Source of the DNA: Glacieibacterium arshaanense
GTDB lineage: Bacteria > Pseudomonadota > Alphaproteobacteria > Sphingomonadales > Sphingomonadaceae
Assembly (NCBI RefSeq): GCF_004681125.1
Contig: NZ_SIHO01000001.1
Location: 631,149 to 695,148, forward strand
DNA length: 64,000 nucleotides
Direction: 5' to 3'
The translations under genes were made by a program, and so were the position numbers. This document shows, one piece after another, positions 17,072 through 25,629 of this stretch. Position 1 is the first letter of the stretch; every line of letters begins with the position of its first letter. A model generated the notes under the pieces. That model saw only the letters and a program-made list of their open reading frames with translations, did no database searches and was not told where the DNA came from.

Positions 17072-18175
17072 TCAGGCAAACGCCGCGCGGCGCCGGCGCA
17101 ACGTTGCGCCGACCATGCCGAAGCCGCCGATCATCAGCGCCCAACTCGCCGGTTCAGGCACCGGCGCGGGCAGGAAAACGCCGAGTTGGCCAGTGTCTGA
17201 ATCAAAAGTCGGTGCCAGCAATGGGGTCAGCGTGTTGAACGCGATACCCGCAACCGGAATGCCCGACAGTGGCGCAGTCAAAAACGGCGAGTCCCCGCCT
17301 ACCATGATGCTATTGATGATGCCGCCGCTACGTACCGGGTCGCCGAACACCGAATAGCCGATGGCGCAGGTCTTGTTAAAGGCATTGGTGCCGGGAACCG
17401 GCGCACAATTACCGGTGGCACTGGCCCAAGTATAGACGCGGTAGGTCAGCGTTCGGCTTTGGCCGGCACCGAGCGCCGCCAGCGTCAGTGTGACATGCGT
17501 CATATCCCAGCTGTAGCCGATCGCCGAGGAGTCGCCTGGGACGGTGTCGAGCCCGAAGTTGAGCAAGGTACTGCGTGCCGCGCCGAGGTTCTCGACGACA
17601 TTGCCGTTCGCATCGATCGCCATGTCACCGCTCAGCGTATAGATCGAAGTGCCACCATCGAGGATGTCGAACTTGAATCCGGCAGTAGCGTTTTTGACCT
17701 GGCTGATGCTCGCGCCCTTGGTGGTCTGGCTGCAGTTGTTAAGTTGCGTCGGCGCACAGGTACCCGGCGCGACATCGGACACGATGTCGCCGAGCAGGAA
17801 GCCGAGGCCCGCAGGCAGTAGCGTCGAATCAAGAATAGGTATGACGCTCTTGCTCGACGTGTTCTGGAATGTCACAGCTACTTCCGTGAAGGCGTCGCCG
17901 ACGCTCCCCGGGCCCCCCGAGATCACGCCATTCTGGAATTCGATAAGCCCGCCGGTGAGCTGCGAAGTCGCCTGAATGCCGCCGCCGGTCAGCCCGGTGC
18001 CGCCGACTGCGGCGTTGATTTGCGCACCGCTAAAGCTGGTCTTGGGCTGGCCGCTGACCTTGATATTGCCGTTGGTCGCGGTTAGTACCGCGGTGACATT
18101 GGCCGATGCTGGGATAGCCGCGAACACCGCAGTTACCGACAGCAACGCCAAACCGGTCGAATTCAAGAAACGCAT
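17072..18175 (-). CDS. Secreted PEP-CTERM sorting-domain protein
   Basis: The 367-residue protein has a signal peptide (LSVTAVFAAIPASA) and ends PVPEPASWALMIGGFG followed by a short hydrophobic stretch and RRRRAAFA, the PEPxxWA-type PEP-CTERM signal. The middle is rich in Gly, Ser, Thr and Asn with beta-strand character and no catalytic motif; two Cys pairs (GTCAPTQLNNC and GNCAPV...KTCAIG) may form disulfides. Exosortase would process it for export to the surface or matrix. GGAGGGG precedes the ATG. Its base composition is lower in GC than the neighbouring metabolic genes. Function unknown. Confidence 0.8.
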   Translation of the reverse strand: MRFLNSTGLALLSVTAVFAAIPASANVTAVLTATNGNIKVSGQPKTSFSGAQINAAVGGTGLTGGGIQATSQLTGGLIEFQNGVISGGPGSVGDAFTEVAVTFQNTSSKSVIPILDSTLLPAGLGFLLGDIVSDVAPGTCAPTQLNNCSQTTKGASISQVKNATAGFKFDILDGGTSIYTLSGDMAIDANGNVVENLGAARSTLLNFGLDTVPGDSSAIGYSWDMTHVTLTLAALGAGQSRTLTYRVYTWASATGNCAPVPGTNAFNKTCAIGYSVFGDPVRSGGIINSIMVGGDSPFLTAPLSGIPVAGIAFNTLTPLLAPTFDSDTGQLGVFLPAPVPEPASWALMIGGFGMVGATLRRRRAAFA

Positions 18176-18389
18176 TGCGACAACCCCTCCTCAAAACGCA
18201 TACACAGATCGAGATATGCGAAGGATTGTTCGCAATCTTCAACTTCTTGCAGTGCAGCATAGCACAGCCGCAATGTCAATATCTCGGTATCACTGTTAAC
18301 CATATTGCAAGCAACAGGCTGCCCTCACACCTTGATGCGGATGTGAAATCACTCGGCGCAGATAATAATATCAATTTATTATCAATTTA

Positions 18390-20294
18390 TTACGCTACCT
18401 TGGCCATGAGCGCGGCACAGGTTGCGGCAGAGCTCTTATAAAAGCCGTCGGACTTGCCCATGGTCTTTTCGAGAATCGCCAGTCCCTTGGCGCAATTTCC
18501 GCGCGCTTCGGCGTGGCGACCAGCCTTCGCCAGAATCACGGCGCGGTTGACCATCAGGTCTCCGTGATTGGGGTGCAATTTGCCGTAGCTGACGTCGTAA
18601 TTGATCTTGGCATCATCGAGTTGGCGCAAGGCCTCCGACGTCCGGCCCAGATCGGACAAGGCGAGCGCCAGATAGACTTCTGCCGTACCAATCAGATAGT
18701 GCGGCTTGCCAAAGCTCTTGCGATAGACGTCGACCGCCTGCGTCAGCGCCTTGACGGCATCGGCCGGACGGCGCTGGTCACGTGCGATCTGGCCTTCAAG
18801 CATCAGCGCATCGGCGCGGATATAATTGTCGGGATCGAGCACGCGGTCATAGACGGCCAGCGCACGTTCGATCTGTGCCTGCGCCTCGGGAAGCTTGCCC
18901 GCATAATATTCATTGGTGGCAATCGCGAAATAGGACTGGCCGACGGTCAGATGCGCGTCACTATAGACTAGTCGGTAAATCTGATTGGCTTCGCTCAGCG
19001 ATTTGCGCGCATCATCATAGCGCCCGATCCCCGACAGCAGCAGACCGCGATTGTTGAGCACGCGCGCAATGTCGGTCTGTTTTGCTCCAGGCGAAGCGCG
19101 GAAAAGCGCCAATGCCTGATCATAGGCCGCCAGCGCCTTGGCGTTGGCAGTCTGGTCGGTGTAGGCCGCCGCCATGATCTCGCGGGCGCGGGCACGGACT
19201 TGCCGGTTGCGGCCATCATTGTCCTGTGGGTCCGCAGCCAGCTTGGCTTCGGCGACCTGCGCTGTGCGGACGGCGCCGTCGAGGTTCCCCTGTCGGTAAA
19301 GCGTGGTGGCCAGCGTCACCATGGCGTTGGCGCCCTGCGGCCCCGCCTTGTCGATAATCAGCTTCGATCGTTCGAGCGCGTCGCGCGCCTCATCGAACAG
19401 CCCAAGGTTGTTGTAGGCGCGCGCCACTGTATCGAGCAGCCGCAGCTGGATTGCCGGCTGCCCTGCAAGTTCGGTGCGCGCGCGGTCAGCCGAGCGCCCC
19501 AGAATCGTCAACGCGGTGATGGTGCGCGGGTTCTCGGTCGCTGGATTTGCCAGCTCGAAGGTACCGACAAGATAGTCGGCTGCCGCGCGCGCCGCTGCGC
19601 TCTCGGTTTCGGCAATCTTGCGCTGTTCGATTGCGGCGATGCGTTGGGTGTTGGCGTAATAGGCGAGCCCGAGCGCGCCGAACATGCCGATGACCGAGGC
19701 GCTGGCGATAATCGCCAGCCGCCGTGCGCGCCGCGCCGCTTCGCGCTGTACGAGCAGATCGAGCTTGAGCCCGGTCAGCCCGGCGAGCAGCTTGAACAGC
19801 GCCAGCCGCTTGCCGTCCTTGCCCTTGCGCATGTCGGCGGCGATTGGTTCGGCCGGAATGTCCGAAAGTTCGCCGTCTGGGCCGAGCGTGTATTGCAGTG
19901 CCGGCGGGAAGCATTCGCTGTCGGGGTGGCCGGGTTCACCGCTGGCGATCAGCGCGAAAATACGGCCTTCGCCATGCATGCGCTTGAAGCTTTTGACTTC
20001 CTCGTTGACCCAGCGCGATTTCGCTGCCGACGGCGAACAGATCAGCAGCAGGCACAGCGAATTTTCGAGCGCGCTTTTGAGCTCGAACGACAGGTCGCCC
20101 GATGCCGGCAGCTCGTCGCGGTCGCGGAAGATCGGCGTCAGTCGCTTGGGTACCGGCCCGAGTGCGGTCTCGGTGCCGACCAGCTTCGCCGGCACATGAT
20201 AACGTTCGACAGCGCCGTGCAGCCAGGTCGCGACATGCTTGTCGGCGTGGCTGTAGCTGATAAATGCGCGGTAGTGCTTCGGCTCGGCGGTCAT
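18390..20294 (-). CDS. Membrane-anchored TIR domain protein with TPR repeats
   Basis: This 634-residue protein has an N-terminal TIR domain (about 5-150): YRAFISYSHADKHVATWLH, PIFRDRDELPASGDLS, then SLCLLLICSPSAAKSRWVNEE. The Glu pair at 98-99 after Trp95 sits where NAD-cleaving TIR domains keep their catalytic Glu. A basic stretch and one membrane helix (about 193-214) follow, then about 400 residues of TPR-like helical pairs (RVLNNRGLLLSGIGRYDDAR, LTQAVDVYRKSFGKPHY, DLMVNRAVILAKAGRHAEAR). TIR would be cytoplasmic and TPR probably periplasmic. Such proteins serve signalling or defence; no partner gene is adjacent. An AT-rich tract follows the stop. Confidence 0.85.
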   Translation of the reverse strand: MTAEPKHYRAFISYSHADKHVATWLHGAVERYHVPAKLVGTETALGPVPKRLTPIFRDRDELPASGDLSFELKSALENSLCLLLICSPSAAKSRWVNEEVKSFKRMHGEGRIFALIASGEPGHPDSECFPPALQYTLGPDGELSDIPAEPIAADMRKGKDGKRLALFKLLAGLTGLKLDLLVQREAARRARRLAIIASASVIGMFGALGLAYYANTQRIAAIEQRKIAETESAAARAAADYLVGTFELANPATENPRTITALTILGRSADRARTELAGQPAIQLRLLDTVARAYNNLGLFDEARDALERSKLIIDKAGPQGANAMVTLATTLYRQGNLDGAVRTAQVAEAKLAADPQDNDGRNRQVRARAREIMAAAYTDQTANAKALAAYDQALALFRASPGAKQTDIARVLNNRGLLLSGIGRYDDARKSLSEANQIYRLVYSDAHLTVGQSYFAIATNEYYAGKLPEAQAQIERALAVYDRVLDPDNYIRADALMLEGQIARDQRRPADAVKALTQAVDVYRKSFGKPHYLIGTAEVYLALALSDLGRTSEALRQLDDAKINYDVSYGKLHPNHGDLMVNRAVILAKAGRHAEARGNCAKGLAILEKTMGKSDGFYKSSAATCAALMAKVA

Positions 20295-20410
20295 GCGGTG
20301 TCCGGTTGGGGCGACTGCGAATGCGTATCAGAAATATAAGTGTCGCTCAAAGGTGACTTTGCGTGGAGTGCGGTGCTGCTATGGTGGCGCCCGAATCCGG
20401 GGAGATTTGA

Positions 20411-21592
20411 ATGACTGTCATGCCTACCGCCGCCAATTCCGTTCTGGGCGGCATCCGTATCGTCGACCTGACGTCGGTGATTTTCGGCCCCTATGCGACG
20501 ATGATGCTTGCCGACCTCGGCGCCGATGTCATAAAGATCGAGCCGCCGACGGGCGACACCTTCCGCATGTCGGGAAAGCCCGCCAAGACCAAGGGCATGG
20601 GTGCCTGCCACATGACGCTCGGTCGCGGCAAACGCTCGGTGGCGCTAGATTTGAAGCAGGCCGCCGATAAGGAAATCTTACGCAAGCTGCTCGGCACCGC
20701 CGATGTCTTCATCCACAACATCCGCGCCGATGCCATCGAACGCCTTGGTTTCGACTATGAAAGCGTCAAGGCGATCAAGCCTGACATCATCTATGTCCAT
20801 TGCGTCGGCTTCGGCTCGGACGGTCCGTACGCCGAGCTCCAGGCCTATGACGATGTCATCCAGGGGCTGACGGGCTGCACCGACATGATCTGCAAGGTCG
20901 ATGGCAACCCGGCGCCGCGCTTCCTGCCGATGGCCGCCGCCGACAAGGTCGCGGGACTCTACGGCGCACAGGCGGTGCAGGCGGGCATCATCCACAAGCT
21001 GCGTACCGGCAACGGCCAGCATATCGAAGTGCCGATGTTCGAAACCATGACGCACTTCAGCTATGAAGAGCATCTGTTCGGCGCGACCTTCGTGCCGCCC
21101 AATGGCCCAATCCTCTACACGCGCCAGATCGATCCCGAGCGCCAGCCGTACAAGACGCTGGACGGTTACCTGTGCATCGTTCTCTACACCGATGACAAAC
21201 AGGTCGAATTTTTCCACCGCACCGGCAATGGCCACTACATGTCCGAGCCGCGCTTCGCCGACCGCGTCGCGCGCTTCAAGAACCTCAGCCAATTGTTCGC
21301 GGTGATGGGCGAAATCATCGCGACGCAAACCACCGCCTATTGGGTGGACTGGTGCCGCACCAACAGCATCCCCGCCATGCCCGCGCACCGCGTCGAGGAG
21401 GTCATGAGCGACCCGCACCTCGTCGCCACCGGCTTCTTCCGCCAGCGCGAGCACCCGACCGAGGGCACCTTCATCGAAATGCAGCCGCCGCTGCGCTTTT
21501 CAGGCAGCGCGCCGCGCGATCTGCGCATGGCGCCGCAGATTGGCGAGCATACTGAAGAGGTGCTTGCCGAGTTGGGGATTTCGCGGAGGTAG
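20411..21592 (+). CDS. CaiB/BaiF family CoA transferase
   Basis: The 393-residue class III CoA transferase moves CoA between acids. Visible are IRIVDLTSVIFGPYATMMLADLGADVIKIEPP at the N-terminus, the CoA-contact region LGRGKRSVALDLKQ, and AYDDVIQGLTG with the catalytic Asp. The C-terminal part ends with APQIGEHTEEVLAELG, typical of the family. GGGGAG precedes the ATG. It is divergent from the TIR gene and convergent with an enoyl-CoA hydratase/acyl-CoA synthetase pair, so a role in activating an acid for beta-oxidation is plausible. The acid is unknown. Confidence 0.92.
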   Translation: MTVMPTAANSVLGGIRIVDLTSVIFGPYATMMLADLGADVIKIEPPTGDTFRMSGKPAKTKGMGACHMTLGRGKRSVALDLKQAADKEILRKLLGTADVFIHNIRADAIERLGFDYESVKAIKPDIIYVHCVGFGSDGPYAELQAYDDVIQGLTGCTDMICKVDGNPAPRFLPMAAADKVAGLYGAQAVQAGIIHKLRTGNGQHIEVPMFETMTHFSYEEHLFGATFVPPNGPILYTRQIDPERQPYKTLDGYLCIVLYTDDKQVEFFHRTGNGHYMSEPRFADRVARFKNLSQLFAVMGEIIATQTTAYWVDWCRTNSIPAMPAHRVEEVMSDPHLVATGFFRQREHPTEGTFIEMQPPLRFSGSAPRDLRMAPQIGEHTEEVLAELGISRR

Positions 21593-21600
21593 GGGCTTAA

Positions 21601-21786
21601 GGGCCTCCGGCGGGCAGGGCCTCAGGCCCTGCACCCATTAGTTTCTTACTTTTCGTCATCCCGGCGAAGGCCGGGACCCATCTTTCTTTCGGACCGTGGA
21701 ACAGAAAGCTGGATCCCGGCCTTCGCCGGGATGACGACGGCTCCAACAAATGGGTGCAGGCCTCAGGCCTGCCCGCCGGAGGCCCT
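21601..21786. repeat. Family A cloverleaf repeat, copy 4, carrying a nested element
   Basis: The outer arms and both side hairpins of family A are intact: left CAGGGCCTCAGGCCCTG, right CAGGCCTCAGGCCTG. The central loop, short in other copies, is expanded to over 100 bp by a second inverted-repeat element at 21654-21736. It fills the gap between two convergent genes. Confidence 0.85.
21654..21736. repeat. Family B inverted-repeat element inside the family A loop
   Basis: The two ends (21654-21676 and 21714-21736) are perfect 23-bp inverted repeats beginning CGTCATCCCGGCGAAGG. A 37-nt centre contains a further short CTTTC/GAAAG pair. Similar CGTCATCCCGGCGAAGG palindromes are, from general knowledge, a frequent dispersed repeat in proteobacterial genomes. 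Confidence 0.85.
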
Positions 21787-21798
21787 TGAACTTCGGCC

Positions 21799-22626
21799 TT
21801 ACTTCCCCTTGAAGTCCGCAGGACGCTTTTCGAGGAACGCCAGCATGCCTTCGCGCGCGTCCCCCGAGCGCAGCAGCGGCAGTAGTTGCAGGAAGACGTG
21901 ATGGACATGGTCGTTGAACGTCTCGTTCAGCCCCATGCGCATCATGCGCTTCGACGCCTGCACGGCGAGCGGTGCGTTGCCGGCGATTTCTTCGGCGAGC
22001 GCGCGCGCGCGGGCCGGCAGGTCGGCGGGTTCGACGATTTCGCTGACCAGGCCGAGGCGGAGGGCTTCATCGGCATCGAGCGTGCGACCGGTGAAGATCA
22101 GCTCCGCGGCCTTTGACCAGCCGAGCAACTTCGGCAGCAGCCAGGTGCCGCCTGATTCGGGCAGGATGCCGCGCTTGACGAAGGCGGCCGACAGCTTGGC
22201 GCCGCGCGCCATCAGGCGGATGTCGGCGATCAGCGCCATGTCGAGGCCGTAGCCGGCGGCCGAGCCGTTGAGCGCGGCGATCAGCGGCTTTTCGAGGTTG
22301 AACATCACCGTCGGCGGGGTCGCCTTGAGGTCGAGGTTCGACGGGTTCGAGCTGGCGTTGGCGACGCCGCCTTCGCCTTTGGTCGCCGAGGTCAGGTCGA
22401 GCCCGGCGCAGAAGGCGCGGCCGGTGCCGGTCAGGACGATGACGCGGACGGCGGGGTCATTGTCGGCCTTGAGCATCAGTTCGGTGATATCGCCGAGCAT
22501 GGTGTGGCTGATGGTGTTCATCCGCTCGGGACAGTTGAGCGTGATCGTCGCGACATGGTTGGCGACGCTGTAGAGCACTTCGGCGGGATTGGCTGCGACG
22601 GCAGCGGCAGTGGCGGTCTGTGACAT
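21799..22626 (-). CDS. Enoyl-CoA hydratase/isomerase family protein
   Basis: The 275-residue crotonase-fold protein hydrates or isomerises an enoyl-CoA. VIVLTGTGRAFCAGLDL and PLIAALNGSAAGYGLDMALIADIRLMARGAKL form the oxyanion hole; FVKRGILPESGGTWLLPKLLG carries the catalytic Glu position. It is last in a minus-strand operon after Pr6Pr and the acyl-CoA synthetase (25 nt gap). Together with the nearby CaiB protein this suggests acyl-CoA catabolism. The exact substrate is unknown. Confidence 0.9.
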   Translation of the reverse strand: MSQTATAAAVAANPAEVLYSVANHVATITLNCPERMNTISHTMLGDITELMLKADNDPAVRVIVLTGTGRAFCAGLDLTSATKGEGGVANASSNPSNLDLKATPPTVMFNLEKPLIAALNGSAAGYGLDMALIADIRLMARGAKLSAAFVKRGILPESGGTWLLPKLLGWSKAAELIFTGRTLDADEALRLGLVSEIVEPADLPARARALAEEIAGNAPLAVQASKRMMRMGLNETFNDHVHHVFLQLLPLLRSGDAREGMLAFLEKRPADFKGK

Positions 22627-22651
22627 TTTTGGTCTCCCCAGAGATGAAGGT

Positions 22652-24163
22652 TCAGGCTTTGGCCCAATATTTGTCCTTGAGCAGCCGCTTGTACAGCTTG
22701 CCCGTATCGTGGCGCGGCAGTTCCGGCAGGAAATCGATGGTCTTGGGACATTTGACGTGGCTGAGCTTGCTGCGCACGAACGCTAGCAATTCGGCTTCGA
22801 GCTCGGGCCCGGCGTCGGCCCAGTTGTGCGGCCGGACGACGGCCTTGACGGCTTCGCCCATGACTTCGTCGGGTACCCCGAACACCGCGACATCGGCGAC
22901 CTTGGGGTGCATCGTCAGGACGTTTTCGGCTTCCTGCGGATAGATGTTCACGCCGCCCGAAATGATCATGTAGGCGACGCGGTCGGTGAGGAACAGGTAA
23001 CCGTCGGCATCGACATAGCCGATATCGCCGAACGTCGCGCCGTGCTCGGTGATCGTCGCGGCGGTCTTTTCGGGGTCATTGTGATACGAAAACGCCGGCC
23101 CGCCGGCGAAGAAGATCCGCCCCGGCACGCCCGGCGGCAGGTCCTTGTTGTCGTCGTCGAGAATGCGGATGGTGCCGAGGATGGCCTTGCCGACCGAGCC
23201 CGGCCGTTCGAGCCATTCCTTCGGGCCGATTGAGGTAAAGCCGGCGCCTTCGGTGGCGGAGTAGTATTCGTGGATCTTCGGCCCCCACCAGGCCAGCATC
23301 GCCTGCTTGACGTCGACCGGGCAGGGCGCGGCGGCGTGGATCGCGGCTTCGAGCGACGACAGGTCGTATTTGCTGCGGACGTCTTCGGGCAGCTTGAGCA
23401 TGCGCACGAACATCGTCGGCACCAGCTGGCTGTGGGTGATGTGGAACTTCTCGATGTTGGCGAGATAGGCTTCGGGGTCGAATTTTTCCATCACCACGAC
23501 GGTGCCGCCATAGCGATGCACCGACATGCAATAGCGCAGCGGCGCGGCGTGATAGAGCGGCGCCGGCGACAGATAGACCATGCCGGGGCGGAAGCCGTAG
23601 AGCATCGCCACCATGCCAGTCAGCGCCTCGCCGTCCTCGAGCTTGCCTTCGGGCAGCGCGCCGCGAACGCCCTTGGGGCGCCCGGTGGTGCCGCTCGAAT
23701 AGAGCATGTCGCGGCCGCAGGATTCGTCGGTGATGCGGCTGGTCGGCTGCGCGGCGACGGCGGCCTCGTAAGGTTCGTAGCCAGCAATGGCACCGCCGAG
23801 AGCGTAGCGCGCCGTGACCACCGGCAGGTTCGCCGCGACCGCGGCCAGCGAGGCGCCGGCGAAGATCACCGAAGCGCCCGAGTCGCTGACGATATAGCCG
23901 GCTTCCTCGGCGGTCAGCTTGGTCGCCATCGCGACATAGACGAGGCCCGCGCGCTGCGCGCCCCAGCAGATCGCCAGATATTCGAGGCAGTTTTCCATGA
24001 ACACGACCACGGTGTCGCCGCGCTTCAGGCCGTTGGCGCGTAGCAGGTGCGCGACCTGGTTCGACCGTGCTTCAAGCTCGCCATAAGTCATGGTGGCGCC
24101 GCTGCCCGCCATCACGGTGGCGATACGGTCGGGATGGCTGGCGGCGTGAACGAACGGATGCAT
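22652..24163 (-). CDS. AMP-dependent acyl-CoA synthetase
   Basis: The 503-residue ANL-family enzyme activates a carboxylic acid with ATP and CoA. The P-loop-like motif is DMLYSSGTTGRPKGVRG, followed by EYYSATEGAGF and GDIGYVDADGYLFLTDRVAYMIISGGVNIYPQEAE with the hinge region. The C-terminal catalytic Lys lies in PRHDTGKLYKRLLKDKYW. The start ATG has GGGGAG upstream; that site overlaps the end of the preceding Pr6Pr gene (2-nt gap), so the two are coupled. Chain length is not predictable. Confidence 0.92.
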   Translation of the reverse strand: MHPFVHAASHPDRIATVMAGSGATMTYGELEARSNQVAHLLRANGLKRGDTVVVFMENCLEYLAICWGAQRAGLVYVAMATKLTAEEAGYIVSDSGASVIFAGASLAAVAANLPVVTARYALGGAIAGYEPYEAAVAAQPTSRITDESCGRDMLYSSGTTGRPKGVRGALPEGKLEDGEALTGMVAMLYGFRPGMVYLSPAPLYHAAPLRYCMSVHRYGGTVVVMEKFDPEAYLANIEKFHITHSQLVPTMFVRMLKLPEDVRSKYDLSSLEAAIHAAAPCPVDVKQAMLAWWGPKIHEYYSATEGAGFTSIGPKEWLERPGSVGKAILGTIRILDDDNKDLPPGVPGRIFFAGGPAFSYHNDPEKTAATITEHGATFGDIGYVDADGYLFLTDRVAYMIISGGVNIYPQEAENVLTMHPKVADVAVFGVPDEVMGEAVKAVVRPHNWADAGPELEAELLAFVRSKLSHVKCPKTIDFLPELPRHDTGKLYKRLLKDKYWAKA

Positions 24164-24165
24164 CT

Positions 24166-24816
24166 TTACTCCCCGGGTTGGATTCTTGTTTGTCGTGACA
24201 GGCGCCCCAGCACGCGGTCGAGCGCGATGACGGCGAGCGCCAGCACCACGAACAACGCGAACAGCAGCACGATGTTGCGCGTTACCGTTGCCCCGTCGAG
24301 CTTGGTCAGGTCAAGAAAAGGATAGGCGTACTTGTCGGTGAGCGCGCCGCGAACCATCGCGAAGCCGAGATAGCCGGCGGGGAACCCCAGCCACGCCAGC
24401 GCCTGTCCGGCGCGCAAGCCACCGTGCGGCACCAGCGCCAGCCAGAACAACGGCACCGCCAGCGGCGTCACAGTATGCAGCAACGTGTCGGCAAGCTTGT
24501 GCAGCCCGACCGGGTGCCATTGCGACGCGAGGACGAGATTGTACACCGCGCCGACGATGATGATGTAGACGCTGAGTGCTGCGACCGTGCCGCGCCGTGA
24601 CAACCAGCCGGCATCGAGACCGTGGCGCGCAATCGCGGTCATCACCAGCGCGACCAGCAGGTTAGACCAGATGGTGAAATAGCCAAACAGCCCGATCAGG
24701 CCCGGCAGCCCGCCGTTGCCGGTCATCGGCGCCAACGTCGACAATGCCGACTGCAGACCGACCGCGCCCCATGCGGTCAAGGCGATTGCCAGCGCGGCGG
24801 CGCGCAGCTTGTCCAT
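24166..24816 (-). CDS. Pr6Pr family integral membrane protein
   Basis: The 216-residue protein has about six membrane helices and the Pr6Pr (FAR-17a/AIG1-like) signatures FGYFTIWSNLLVALVMT, GAVYNLVLASQWHP, LADTLLHTVTPLAVPLFWL and YPFLDLTKLDGATV. Eukaryotic relatives hydrolyse lipids through Thr and His residues; bacterial members are uncharacterised. The start was set at ATG 24816 (MDKLRAAALAI) because GGGGAG lies 6 nt upstream; a start at 24903 would add a basic, non-hydrophobic leader. It is the first gene of an operon with the acyl-CoA synthetase and hydratase, which hints at a lipid role. Confidence 0.85.
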   Translation of the reverse strand: MDKLRAAALAIALTAWGAVGLQSALSTLAPMTGNGGLPGLIGLFGYFTIWSNLLVALVMTAIARHGLDAGWLSRRGTVAALSVYIIIVGAVYNLVLASQWHPVGLHKLADTLLHTVTPLAVPLFWLALVPHGGLRAGQALAWLGFPAGYLGFAMVRGALTDKYAYPFLDLTKLDGATVTRNIVLLFALFVVLALAVIALDRVLGRLSRQTRIQPGE

Positions 24817-24948
24817 CGATTGCTCCCCAGTTTGCGATGTTTGTCTTTTCCTAGCATGGCGTGACACGCTGACAAGCGCGCCGGGCATTGCCGCGCGCCG
24901 CACAATATCGCATCAAGCGCCATTGCCTGCAGTCCCGGAATCGCTGCC

Positions 24949-25629
24949 TTGCCCGAACCAACCGCCGCGCCTGGCCCAGACTCTTTGCCCGGGGGCGTTA
25001 TCCTGCTCCATGGTCATGGCCGTACCGGCCTGTCGATGCGACCACTGGCGTCGGCGCTGCAGGCGGCGGGGTTCACGACGTTGACGCCGTCGTACGGGCT
25101 GCGGCGCACGATGCCCGAAATCATCGACTATTTGCGCCCGCGCGTTACGGCGTTTGCAGACACGCACGATGGACCGCTGCATGTCGTGACGCATTCACTC
25201 GGCGGGCTGGTGGCGCGGGCGTGGCTGGCGCGGCACCGGCCGCAGCAGCTCGGGCGGGTTGTCATGCTGGCGCCGCCCAACGCCGGCAGCCCGCTCGCTG
25301 ATGCGCTGCACCGCTACGGGCTGGGCAACATCGTGCTCGGGCCGGTCGGTGATTTTCTGCGGACGCGGCGGACGCGCGCGGCCGAGGCCGCGCTGGGCGC
25401 GGTCAATTACGACCTTGGCATCATCGCCGGCGACCGCATGCTGCTGCCGGCGCTGACGCGCGCCTTCATCCCCGATGCCGGCGACGGCAAGGTCGCGGTC
25501 GCCGCCACGCATGTCGCGGGCATGTCCGACCATATCGTGCTGCCCGTCGCACACACCTTCATGGTGCGTGACCCCCGCGTCATCGCGCAGACTCTGGCCT
25601 ATTTGACGACGGGCGCGTTCGACCGCTGA
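24949..25629 (+). CDS. Alpha/beta fold lipase-like hydrolase
   Basis: The 226-residue protein resembles small bacterial lipases/esterases: VILLHGHGRTGLSMRPLA for the oxyanion loop, LHVVTHSLGGLVARAWLA with the nucleophile Ser (Thr replaces the first Gly), and VMLAPPNAGSPLADAL. The Asp and His of the triad are probably in AGDGKVAVAATHVAG and VAHTFMVRDP. The likely start is TTG 24949; no ATG is near and no signal peptide is seen, so it is probably cytoplasmic. Its end overlaps the convergent DUF900 gene by 31 nt. Confidence 0.78.
   Translation: MPEPTAAPGPDSLPGGVILLHGHGRTGLSMRPLASALQAAGFTTLTPSYGLRRTMPEIIDYLRPRVTAFADTHDGPLHVVTHSLGGLVARAWLARHRPQQLGRVVMLAPPNAGSPLADALHRYGLGNIVLGPVGDFLRTRRTRAAEAALGAVNYDLGIIAGDRMLLPALTRAFIPDAGDGKVAVAATHVAGMSDHIVLPVAHTFMVRDPRVIAQTLAYLTTGAFDR

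Noticed and set aside
21654-21736. Insertion sequence
   Set aside because: Only 83 bp and no transposase; at most a non-autonomous palindromic element, and no target duplication was found.
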